Source: Psilocybe azurescens
Lineage: Eukaryota; Basidiomycota; Agaricomycetes; Agaricales; Agrocybaceae
Direction of reading: 5' to 3'
DNA length: 16,493 nt
Assembly: GCA_023853785.1 (NCBI GenBank)
Contig: JAJIRX010000724.1
Span: forward strand, 1 to 16,493
The notes below the pieces were generated by a model. The model ran no database searches. It saw only the letters and a list, made by a program, of their open reading frames with translations, and was not told the origin of the DNA. Made by a program: the position numbers and the translations under genes. This document shows positions 1 to 8,374 of this stretch, one piece after another. Position 1 is the stretch's first letter; each line of letters starts with the position of its first letter.

Positions 1-1737
1 TGATCAGGTCAGACTTACCATGATTTGATTTCCATCAATCAACTAACCTACTCATATCACTCATCTACAGATAACAGCACTCAATGGGTGCAAACACACA
101 TCGCTGCGTTTGGCGGAGACCCATCGCAGGTGACGATATACGGCCAGTCAGCAGGCGCGGGGTCGGTGCGCGCGTTGCTTGCGTCGCCAGTGGCGGCTGG
201 TTTGTTCCAAGGTACATTCTAATTTAAACCCGAACCCAAATACTAACCTAACCACACCCCTCACATAAAGGCGCGATCGCGCAGAGCAACCTCGGCGGCT
301 TCGGATACGCGCATACGTACACCGAATATCTGACGATCCAGGAGGAGGTGGATATGTTTGCGAACGCGCGCTCGTCGAGAGCGTCGGGTAGCTCGGGTAA
401 GTGCGGGGAGGAGACGCTGGCGTGTTTGAGGGGCGTGGATGTGCAGACGCTGTTGGGTGCGCCTACCTCCTAGGTACGTTCTGCTCAGTTCTCCTTTCAC
501 GTTTTCATTGTCATTGATCGTGTCATGTAATATCAACTGACCCATTGTACATGTAGATATATCGTCGTCGACGGCAAGTTCATCACCTCCGACCACCTCC
601 AGCTCTCCGGCCAAGCGACTACGCCTGCGCATGCGCGCGCAAATAAGGATGTGAATGTTATATTTGGGTGGATGAGGGAGTGATGGCGCGGACTTCATGG
701 GGTCGTTCCCTGTGAACGGGACGACGCTTACGAGTGCACTTTTGGGCTCTGGGTGGGTGGATTTGTTTCTTTTTCTGTGTCTTTTTCTCTTCCTCTTCGA
801 TCCCTGTTCCGCTCTCTCCATCCCTCTTTTTTTTTTGTTTCTTTGTGTTGCCTGTTCAGTATTCAACCACTTAACCATTCAACGGCTTACTGTTTACTGC
901 TTACTGATATTTGTTGTTCTATTCGAACAGGTTAAGCCAGAATGTAACGAATTTGGTCGTCAACTCGACACTGTTCCCGCTTCCTCAAGACTCCGACGCG
1001 TTATCGAATCTGTTTAATCTGACGAGTCGGATCGGGACTGACAGGGAGTTCAGGTGCATATTTGGCGCCCGGCCTTTTTAAATCATTGGATCTCTTTCAC
1101 TCACCTTCATCTCAAATACCTCCAGATGCATAGACCAAGCGACCGTCATCGCCGCCGCGAAGCACAGCACCTTCCGCTCCGTGTTCGCGTACCAGTTCGA
1201 CAGGAGCTACGCGGGGTTCGAGCCCATCCCGGGCACATGCGAGCCAGCGAAGCGGCGTTTCCGGGTGGGGATCCGAGTTTGCCTTATTACAGGTAAGGAT
1301 TATATTACTTGCTGTTAGGCGCCTTAGTCGAACGCTGACGACCCCACCCCACGCGTATAGATGCCACTCCGGCGAGCTGTACTACGCATTCGGCACGCTC
1401 GGGCAGGACCTCAAGCCCTTCCGCGACCCCGCCGCTGGCGGCAACCTAATATTCTCGCAGGTCACCGTCGACGCTTGGGCGAGCTTCGCGCGGAGCGGGA
1501 TCCCAATCCGGATGCAAAGTTCTTGGAGAAGCGCGCGGGTTTACGGGGGGTCAATTGGGGAAAGTGGGCCGCTGTGGATGTTGACGGTGGGTTGTCGAAT
1601 GGAAAGGGAAATGGAAAAGGGAATGGGGAGGCAAGGAGACGCCGTTGAGGATTTTGGATGTGCCGAGCTCGAATTCGGGGTGGTTGGAGGAGGCGCAGTG
1701 TGATTTGTTGGGGTATCCTTTTAATATGTTTGGGTGA
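1..1737 (+). pseudogene. Type-B carboxylesterase/lipase (carotenoid ester lipase-like), 5'-partial, frame-disrupted
   Basis: An alpha/beta-hydrolase of the fungal type-B carboxylesterase/lipase family, which cleaves carboxylic esters and is usually secreted. Seen: exons about 71-211, 271-473, 557-752, 931-1053, 1126-1292 and 1361-1737, separated by GT-AG introns; the first has a perfect TACTAAC branch site at 241-247. The nucleophile elbow GQSAGAGS lies at about 141-164, preceded by [12 protein letters not shown]. The acidic-residue region (FGWMRE then DGADFMGSF) is near 665-710. The catalytic-His motif CHSGELYYAFG begins at 1362. The conserved C-terminus ends in PFNMFG and a TGA at 1735-1737. 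Breaks: an in-frame TAG at 471-473 just before a donor, then frame changes near 680, about 1250, about 1500 and between about 1600 and 1645. The family is certain. Whether this is a true pseudogene or a gene with sequencing indels is open. The N-terminal half lies left of the window; a DQ-encoding exon end may sit at 1-7 with an intron to 70, but its frame does not join cleanly. Confidence 0.88.
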
Positions 1738-2491
1738 CGTTGATGTTGTGTAGCACACACTTAAAATTAGGACGGTGGAATGTCAGGAAAGCGAAAAGCG
1801 GAGACTGGAGATATATAGTTTTCGAGCATTTTGTAAAGGTCGAATGAATTGGTACATGTATTCTAGTTAGGGGTGCATCAGGGCGCGTCCAGGTTAAGGT
1901 AACGTTGAGCTTGGCGCTGTGCTGTCATTCAAGCAAATTTCACACTATTGCATTCTTTCAAAATTCGACTTTAGACGCTCAACGTCCACATACACCATAC
2001 TTGACGAGGGAGAAGTCAGAGCGCACTCCCGCTCCCTACCCTGATGCCCCGTTCTAAACACGCGTTTCGCGTTTCGATGGAAGCACATGGGAATGAGCGG
2101 CACATGACCCAGGTGCAACTGCCAGCGACATCGGACACGGCGTTCAAATCCCACACTTTCTCGCTTAGCCGCTGACTGGAGTCTTTCCATTTCTCGCCTC
2201 GTCTCGTCTCGAGTCCCGACAGACTGCATCACAAGGGCCAGCTGGCCGTACCACCTGTCCCTTTCTGTGCTATTCTGTTCTGTTCAGTCGGTATTCTGTA
2301 CTCCACCTCGGCTCTTGCAGTGGAAATACAGGAAGGAAGGAAGGCTTCTCCGCTAGGTTAGCCTCTTTTCATTTTGGCACGACAGACAGCTCATAATACA
2401 TTCGTCCTCCTTCCCTGACAGACAGCCTCACCCTGACGCTCTCAAAGCTCTATACCCATAATTCGCCTCTTCGTATACCCAAACACCAACT
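1738..2491. other. Intergenic region between esterase and CFEM gene; CFEM promoter/leader
   Basis: I see no supportable gene here. A minus-strand open frame at 1945-2232 has no homology I recognise and odd composition, so I treat it as chance. A short (GGAA)n run lies at about 2331-2345. The stretch from about 2400 to 2491 is pyrimidine-rich with CCATAATTC and CAAACACCAACT just before the ATG, which is typical of a fungal 5' leader. No strong TATA box is evident. Confidence 0.5.
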
Positions 2492-3510
2492 ATGCCACGT
2501 AGCGCAATACCTATCGCGACGACTCGGGCTTTCCTTTTCATCACTCTCGGGCTGAGCGCCGTCCTGAACAATGTCGCGGCCCAGTCGGTGACGATCAACG
2601 ATCTGCCGTCGTGCGCGCTCCCTTGCGCGACGAAGGCTGCTGCTGATAATAACTGTAGTTTGTACGTTCCCGTTCTCTCTTCATCCATCTATCGCCCTTC
2701 CCTCCTTGCCTTGCTGGGGCATTCCATCCTCCTCTTCCCCTCCACTATGTTCCTGCGTCGTCATCCATCATCTTCCTCCCATCTGTGTTCGTCCGTTTAC
2801 CGCTGTTATAGTTGCTAATTTCATGCATTGATCTCTAGAAGCGACACGGCGTGCTTATGCTCGCATCAGTCCTTCACAGACTCGACTTTCAATGTGCCCA
2901 AGGTGTATGCCGCATCGAAGATTGGGGACCACAGACGGGGTGTTAGTCGAACTGTGCCAAGGCAGTAAGTCGTCGTCCATTATTCATCGTTAATATTCTT
3001 CTTTCTTTCCATATCGAGTCGTGAAACTGATGTGCACCTTCTTTCCCTCCCTCCACCTATAAATGAATTCATCCCCCACCAACAGTAAACTCCTCAACCG
3101 GCCTCCCATCCGCCACAACCTTCACAACCCGCACGACCGCATCGCAATCGACCGGCTCCCCGTCTCCTACTCCCTCCGGTTCCTCCTCCTCGGGGTCCTC
3201 GTCCGCCTCATCCCCTACATCCCCCTCGTCGTCTTCTTCCTCAAGCACCTCGGTGTCCGTGTCAGTTTCGGTGTCCGTGTCGACGGAGAGGCAGCCCGCG
3301 CCCTCGAGTTCGACATCGAGCGGCAGCAGCACGGTGGTGGTTGTGCAGACTGTGCTGGTGCCCCCGCCTGGGCAGTCGGGCAGTGGGGATCCGGGGTCGG
3401 ATTCGACGGGCTCGGATGGGAGCAGTGGTGCTGCTGCTGTGAGGGTGACTGTGGGGATGGGAGTGCTGGGGGTCGTTGGCGTGCTTGGAGGGCTGTGGGG
3501 TGTGCTTTGA
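2492..3510 (+). CDS. CFEM-domain, Ser/Thr-rich, GPI-anchor-type cell-surface protein (frame breaks in exon 2)
   Basis: A fungal extracellular CFEM protein; the family acts at the cell wall or membrane, in some members binding haem or iron. Exon 1 (2492-2661) gives a signal peptide ending near NNVAA|QS and then the CFEM start LPSCALPCATKAAADNNC. Intron 2662-2838. Exon 2 (2839-2964) gives SDTACLC, then QCAQGVC, then VELCQG, completing the eight cysteines of a CFEM domain. Intron 2965-3085. Exon 3 (3086-3510) is a long Ser/Thr/Pro/Gly-rich mucin-like stalk with an SVSVSVSVSVS run, ending in a hydrophobic tail (VLGVVGVLGGLWGVL) after a small-residue GAAA segment, as expected for GPI attachment. 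Splice phases fit at both introns. Oddity: within 2887-2930 the conserved CFEM residues fall in three different frames, so the gene as read does not encode the full domain. This is decay or local sequence error. Untreated, the frame from exon 2 would end at a TAA at the exon 2/intron 2 junction. Confidence 0.82.
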
Positions 3511-4376
3511 AAAATGGTTTTGTCTGTTGAGTGGGAGGAAGTGTAGGAGGGAGGGAGATGTGTGTATGTATGTATGATCTATGAAGCGTGGTTTTCGGGG
3601 GGAGTAACTGAGGAGGCAATTCGTTTGTCTGTGTGCTTGCGTGCGTGCGTGCGTGCGTGCTGGGTCTGTGGTGTGTGTGTGTTTTCGAGTCCGACAGGTC
3701 TATCCTATTCACAAATTAAAACTCCTGATGGACGGCGGTCTGGCTCGGAATACCAGTTCGCCGTCGTCGTGTCGTCATTTCTTCCTTGATATCCATTTCG
3801 TTTGTTCGTTCGCTCGTTCTTTCTTTGTGCACTCAACGAACTTTTTCTGTTTTTTACTTTCCTTTTCCTTTTCGACTTCTTTTTCTTTCATATGGGTCGG
3901 TCGAGCTAGGGCTTGATCATGTTTTTTTATGTTTTATGTTTTATTTTTATTATTCTACTATCAATGACTTTCTATCAAGTACGCCAGCAACGCGTGCGGT
4001 GGTGGTGAACAGTCTCTGCTGAGTGCTATGTAATGCGAGTACGAAGTGGCATGGTATGCACGATGGCAACTCTCCAGCGACCAGTCTACGCTGCCTGCAA
4101 TCACTACTCCCTGGGTAAGGTGCTTGGGGTGTCTGCATCCAGCAACCAGTCTACGCTGTCTTTCATCGGCCTATGTTGCTAAAAAAAGCGATCTCTAGAC
4201 CATGGAGGAGGACTGAGGAAGCGTGGCCGAGGAGGGAGTTCATGGATTGATACAGTATGTTAGACCCTCGTAGAACGGATCTGAGCTGTGTGTTGGAAGA
4301 TGGTATTGGGGTCTAGCAACCAGTCTACGCAGGCTTGTCCACTGGACATGGCGGTATAGGAGGCAGTAAGTGTAAT
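3511..4376. repeat. 3' flank of CFEM gene with microsatellites and stray minisatellite-unit copies
   Basis: No gene is supported. There is a short (GTAT)n tract around 3557-3576 and a (GCGT)n tract around 3637-3660. A pyrimidine-rich stretch (about 3790-3895) and a T-rich stretch with TTTTATGTTTTATG (about 3918-3945) probably belong to 3'-UTR or terminator DNA. Isolated copies of CCAGTCTACGC-type units, the same motif as the array that follows, occur at about 4072-4091, 4137-4158 and 4313-4330. Confidence 0.55.
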
Positions 4377-4573
4377 GCATCCAGTAACCAATCTACGCGC
4401 GTCCAGTAACCATCTACGCGCGTCCAGTAACCAATCTACGTGCATCCAGTAGCCAATCTACACGCATCCAGTAGCCAGTCTACGCGCATCCAGTAGCTAA
4501 TCTACGCGCATCCAGTAGCCAATCTACGTGCATCCAGTAGCCAATCTACACGCATCCAGTAACCAATCTACGC
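4377..4573. repeat. 22-bp minisatellite, nine tandem units
   Basis: Nine head-to-tail units start at 4377, 4399, 4420, 4442, 4464, 4486, 4508, 4530 and 4552. The consensus is GCATCCAGTAGCCAATCTAC plus GC, AC or GT. Eight units are exactly 22 bp; the second is 21 bp because one A is missing. Variation is concentrated at a few positions (GCAT/GCGT, AGTAG/AGTAA, the last two bases). The order of variants (the ACGT- and ACAC-ending units recur at 4420/4442 and again at 4508/4530) suggests a higher-order duplication of 88 bp. Reading the minus strand gives a spurious DWLLDA-type peptide repeat. I see no coding role. Confidence 0.95.
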
Positions 4574-5090
4574 TGCCTCGCCGACCCAACGCAACGCTGA
4601 TTCAACAGGCACATGTCTCACGAGCCACAAATACAGTCGCGACTAGAGAACCGCTCTATTCATGACTCGGGACTAGCGTGTGCGTACATCATACTGCGAA
4701 GATGAATGGCCTGCTAGTGGGTGTCGGAGCGCCCATTAAAGCAATGGGTATTAACATCGACGCCAGAATCCGGGGTGGTATGGTACGTCTAGGCGACTCC
4801 CCATGACTCTGGACGCACTGGGGATCCATTCGTTCAGCCTGGGCCTGAAGTACTGGCTGATTGGGGGAGGGTATATGTCCTGGTACGCAGACCTTTGCTC
4901 AGCAGTAGGAGGTAGGGGAATTGCTATAGATCCCCTGCCATTTCGCCCTCCGCGGCTTCGCGCCGGTCCGCTCCTCGTCGACCGCTATGGAATGTCTAGA
5001 AAATGAATGCAACTTCAGTAAGGCACTGATAACGAATAGCATGGTTTTGCACTGACATTTACTCCATAGCGCTGCATCCACCATGAGAAT
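4574..5090. other. Gene-free stretch
   Basis: I see nothing supportable. A short GC-rich patch at about 4934-4985 stands out from the AT-richer flanks. Open frames on both strands (for example 4803-5006 plus) show no signal peptide, motif or family I recognise. Confidence 0.4.
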
Positions 5091-5243
5091 CTACGCCATG
5101 TTTTGCTGGGGTAGTTGTCTCCAACGGTTGCGGATGTACCCTGTGGGCAGTGAGATAAATAATTCGGCTGAAAGAAAGTACAGGAATTTGCAGCTCTCGT
5201 TGTAGAGGTCAGGAGGGAGGTGTTCGTGTATGTCCAGAGTCAT
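5091..5243 (-). CDS. Small hypothetical ORF (50 aa) behind a TATA box
   Basis: I recognise no family. The reading frame starts at the ATG ending at 5243 and ends at TAG 5091-5093. The product begins MTLDIHEHLPPDLY, contains FLSAELF and ends in QQNMA. Support is contextual: a TATAAATAC core promoter lies about 100 bp upstream (5339-5359) and the intervening leader is pyrimidine-rich with CTTTTATTTCTTCTC, as in fungal 5' UTRs. The FLSAELF-coding segment (minus strand of 5156-5174) is identical over 19 bases to a segment in the ORF at 6729-6965, which has the same promoter. No signal peptide or CaaX end is present. It could be the first exon of a longer gene or a chance ORF in a repeated element. 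Confidence 0.3.
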   Translation of the reverse strand: MTLDIHEHLPPDLYNESCKFLYFLSAELFISLPTGYIRNRWRQLPQQNMA

Positions 5244-5338
5244 CGTAGTAAGTCCAGAGGGATGTGAACTCTTGAGGTGGCTTGAGAAGAAATAAAAGAA
5301 AGTAGGGGAAAGCCTGTTGGTCGATATGATTTTCAGGG

Positions 5339-5359
5339 TGGTATTTATACGTATTCAAT
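5339..5359 (-). promoter_or_regulatory. Core promoter with TATA box
   Basis: On the minus strand this reads ATTGAATACGTATAAATACC followed by A, a strong TATA box. It matches the block at 7053-7073 at 20 of 21 positions. In both places an ATG follows about 100 bp downstream. Confidence 0.5.
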
Positions 5360-6205
5360 GCGGGCTGAGGCCATTGTGCCCTCATATGAATGAGATTGTC
5401 ATATACCCGGCCCATGACAACTAGGACTCGCAGGGCCGTGTTGGGACACACTACCAATTCCGGAAATGGAAGGACCTCATTCGCTCAAATAGGTCCAGTG
5501 GCCCTACCCTCATCCTGAACAACCGCGTGGTTGGTCTGCATTGGGCCATGGGACCGACTCTTCAGTCTTGAACCTTGAAGGCCCAATTCGATATATTCGT
5601 CTGCAAAACGTCATTGTCGGAACTTCCGGTACACAAGAATGTGGCCCAGATTTGGGTTGGAAGAACGGCCCTGTCGGGACGAGTAATAGCGACAATTCCG
5701 ACTCAGTGAGACCAGTCTGATAATTATTATTAACCTCATCTAAAAGTTATGCGGGATCATAAAGAAACTCACTACTGGGACCATGACCACTGTTTATACA
5801 TACCTGCCAGTTGGCGCCCATGTCAGATTCCTTGAGTATGCGTGCTTGAAAAATCGGGGATCATCGTGCACCACGGGTGGAGAGAAACGGTATGACATGA
5901 ATTCTAGGTGGAATAAATATAGTACATTGCACTGGCGGTTCATGATAAGCAGCCTGAACTCAACGATATGTTGCTGCGCCTTGTGCCGAAAGTTTCGGCG
6001 ATAACTGGACTCCTCCATCCGGTAAATCTTTGTCTCGTTCAACAATATTGCTGTCCCATATCAATTGGGCCATAGACGGCAGTATCTCAGTGCTATATTA
6101 TCTCAATCTCACATTCTTTCAGCTGCTAAAGGTATTCTCACTCAGTAACAAACCTGTGGCTCACAGAACTCCGAATCGGGGTAGGTATGAGTAACTGAAA
6201 CACAA

Positions 6206-6224
6206 TTTTTATTAATCGCAAACA
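6206..6224 (-). terminator. Possible polyadenylation-signal block, shared with 12356-12374
   Basis: The 19 bases are identical in both places. On the minus strand they contain TGCGATTAATAAAAA, so AATAAA would act as a polyadenylation signal for minus-strand transcription units starting to the right. Sequence outside the 19 bases matches only weakly. It could equally be a fragment of a dispersed repeat. Confidence 0.3.
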
Positions 6225-6728
6225 CTTCAATCTATAAGTTCGATGCTCCAACTCAGGCGATCCTCTTCTCCTTTACCAAAAACCCTTGCATTTATTTGAA
6301 TCCATAGATATATCCCAACATCAGTGACATACATAGCTCATTGCTGGTCCCGTCGCCCTTTCTGCAAGCAATATTGAGGCCGTTGTGCGGGCTGCTATAA
6401 AACGAGGAATCTTATGTTCTTAACAGATCCGTGTCTATGGGAATGTTTAATAATGTCTTGTGACTCGTTCTGTGAGCTCCCTGACTACGAGTGAGTGGCT
6501 TCGACAAGCACTCTGTCATCGAACGAGCCCATTTGAGTGTGCGGCAGTCGATAACGGCCAATTGGAGCAGAAGCATGCAGTGCTTCTCTGCAATTCCTCG
6601 CTTAAAAGGTGCCCTTGATGGTCTCGATCTCGACTATGTGCATTCGGTAATCTTTTGAGAAGATAAAATCATGTCAGTTCGCTGATACATTAAAACAAGA
6701 TGTGACAAACATGCTCGCTTACGCTAAC

Positions 6729-6965
6729 CTAGAGCTCATTGGCACTACTTTCTTTACACACTGTTGATCCAGGTTCATCCCGAGTGTGCTGTGGCACTAG
6801 AAACTTTACCAACAGGCATTTCGTTCTTGTTTTCTCCATTTGTACGGCTGCAGCACAAGGCGGCGTAATAGAGCCACAGAGGAATGGACTAAATAATTCG
6901 GCTGAAAGGTCGAATGCATTTCTCGGTGAGGAAACCTTCGACAGGCATGTCTCCAAGTTGACCAT
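6729..6965 (-). CDS. Small hypothetical ORF (78 aa) behind a TATA box, related to the 5091-5243 locus
   Basis: No family is recognised. From the ATG ending at 6965 the frame reads MVNLETCLSKVSS, then DLSAELF, and ends at SSANEL. The promoter at 7053-7073 is nearly the same as at 5339-5359, the leader is pyrimidine-rich (CCTCTTTCCCGCTCCC) and the LSAELF-coding stretch (6890-6908) is identical at DNA level to that of the 5 kb locus. The rest has diverged completely, so the pair may be old paralogues or two insertions of one element. It contains six cysteines but no signal peptide. Confidence 0.3.
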   Translation of the reverse strand: MVNLETCLSKVSSPRNAFDLSAELFSPFLCGSITPPCAAAVQMEKTRTKCLLVKFLVPQHTRDEPGSTVCKESSANEL

Positions 6966-7052
6966 GAGAGTATGGGAGCGGGAAAGAGGCTTTTTCTGTA
7001 TATGTCTTAGAGGATGTTGGGAAGCGACTGAATATTCTACGTTCGTTTGCAA

Positions 7053-7073
7053 TGGTATTTATACCTATTCAAT
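7053..7073 (-). promoter_or_regulatory. Core promoter with TATA box (second copy)
   Basis: Minus strand: ATTGAATAGGTATAAATACC plus A. It differs at one of 21 positions from 5339-5359 and sits about 90-105 bp upstream of the ATG at 6965. Confidence 0.5.
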
Positions 7074-7273
7074 AGGACAATTAAAATAAGTACTCGAGGA
7101 AGCTTCTGGAATGAAAGTTCGTGTACTACAGAGCGACAATGACTGTCACTGTGATGGTAAATTACAACGAGATTTGTTATGTGTCCCTCATGTAATGTAA
7201 TATAACAATGCGTCTCTGTTTATCACAATAATGATGAATTAAAAAGAGCGAGTTGTTACAGTATGTCATTGGG

Positions 7274-7974
7274 TCACTGGCCCTGGACCCTGTCCACTAA
7301 ATGCCTCATAGGATTCCATAATTCTCGGCTGAAAGGGTGATACTTTCCCCGTTCGCGATTTGGAGGGCCATTTACATGGGCCCATAATGGAACGGGCCTG
7401 ATCATGTTCTCGCCACAATAATGGAACCATCGCCATTGTTGTACATTCTCGCGAGCACATCGTCGGGATCGTGTATGGCGTTTTTCAGAGATTCTGTGTA
7501 TATGGATCATTAATGAAAAACGAATAGGTTGCAAATATTTCAAGTCATTGGCAGCGCCGTTTGCGGACATAAGTGCGAAGTGACGAGTTCCGCCCGCGCC
7601 CAGGTACTTCATTGAAGGCCACTGATAATTGGCTAGTTTCAATTCAAATTGACTGTTCATAAGGACATTCACAGTATTGATGAAGCAAAGTCCTCGCGTC
7701 TCTATGCCAATTTGAAGTGAAGTACAGAACGATATATTGGCGGCTAGTCTCTGATCACTTTAATCGTGCTACGCCTGGAGGTGTCTTGCTTATTATTGTG
7801 ACATGATATATCCGGCACAATAATGTTGAACAGTATTTGAGCTGTCGATCCATTGTATACAAGACGCTCAGGAACCTGTACATTCGAATTATCATAGAAA
7901 TAGTCTAGCCTAAGTGCCCGGCGAAACGACATGTGCGGCGATTGCGCCACACTACACCGGAGACTAGCATACAC
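7274..7974 (-). other. Two adjacent minus-strand open frames, unrecognised
   Basis: A 76-codon frame (7974-7744) ends in STIKVIRD. An overlapping frame that is open from just upstream of 7744 runs on to 7274, and one base shift would join them into one frame of about 230 codons. I find no known motif, signal peptide or splice pattern, and composition resembles the surrounding AT-rich DNA. A third copy of the TTTCAGCCGA-type motif lies at about 7317-7335. This may be a decayed gene or chance; I favour neither. Confidence 0.2.
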
Positions 7975-8374
7975 CGATACACCCTATTGCGCCACACGGA
8001 TACATTGCTTATAGCGTAATACCCTAATTCAGCAATAAAGTCAAGTCTTAGATAAGAACTTCGAAATATTGCCGAATCCATTTATCATTGTTTAAAGAAA
8101 ACAAAAGTGAATGGGACCCGACGAAGGCCTTGTGGAATAAGATCAAGCCTTGCGCCTGGTATATCAGTGAAACGAGGAGAAACATCACGTATGCGGCACT
8201 TCAGTGAATGCTCATAGATAGTTAAATGCCATGCGGGGATGTACACATCAGAGAAGCAGCCAAACAATAGAATCCAGGGAACTCTGGTGAAATCACACAG
8301 CGTAACTACTACCCATTTCGTTAAATTGACTGCCAAATAGGGTCTACAAGATACATCAGCAGAACTTAAGGTAT
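7975..8374. other. 3' flank of the three-module gene
   Basis: A minus-strand frame (8468-8085) overlaps the last exon in another frame and has no motif; I treat it as a shadow. A short direct repeat ATTGCGCCACAC occurs at about 7939 and 7985. No obvious polyadenylation signal was seen. Confidence 0.35.

Larger units (their letters stand above)
5244..6728. other. Long stretch without a confident gene; several short minus-strand open frames
   Basis: Minus-strand frames at 5794-6045 and 5510-5695 remain open but have no recognisable motif. The first runs into CAG|GTATGT at about 5802, which looks like a splice donor, so an unrecognised spliced gene is possible. A TATAAAA on the plus strand near 6396-6402 is followed only by short frames. 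A minus-strand AATAAA-containing block (6206-6224) is described separately. I cannot name any function here. Confidence 0.25.

Noticed and set aside
261..878. Long minus-strand open frame (205 codons), Arg/Lys-rich
   Set aside because: It is antisense to conserved esterase exons and their introns; the plus strand carries the catalytic motifs and splice sites.
3637..3660. (GCGT)n tract as a regulatory or origin element
   Set aside because: Short simple repeats are common in fungal intergenic DNA and nothing around it suggests a function.
3063..3712. Several long frames on both strands over the CFEM stalk exon (acidic, Pro-rich or Gln-rich products)
   Set aside because: They are shadows of the low-complexity Ser/Thr codons; only one frame joins the CFEM exon in phase and ends in a GPI-type tail.
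4260..4445. Minus-strand ORF with DWLLDARR-type repeats
   Set aside because: It is translated minisatellite with stops soon after and one 21-bp unit that breaks the frame; no start or splice context.
4377..4573. CRISPR-like array
   Set aside because: Units are contiguous with no unique spacers and the genome is eukaryotic, so it is a minisatellite.
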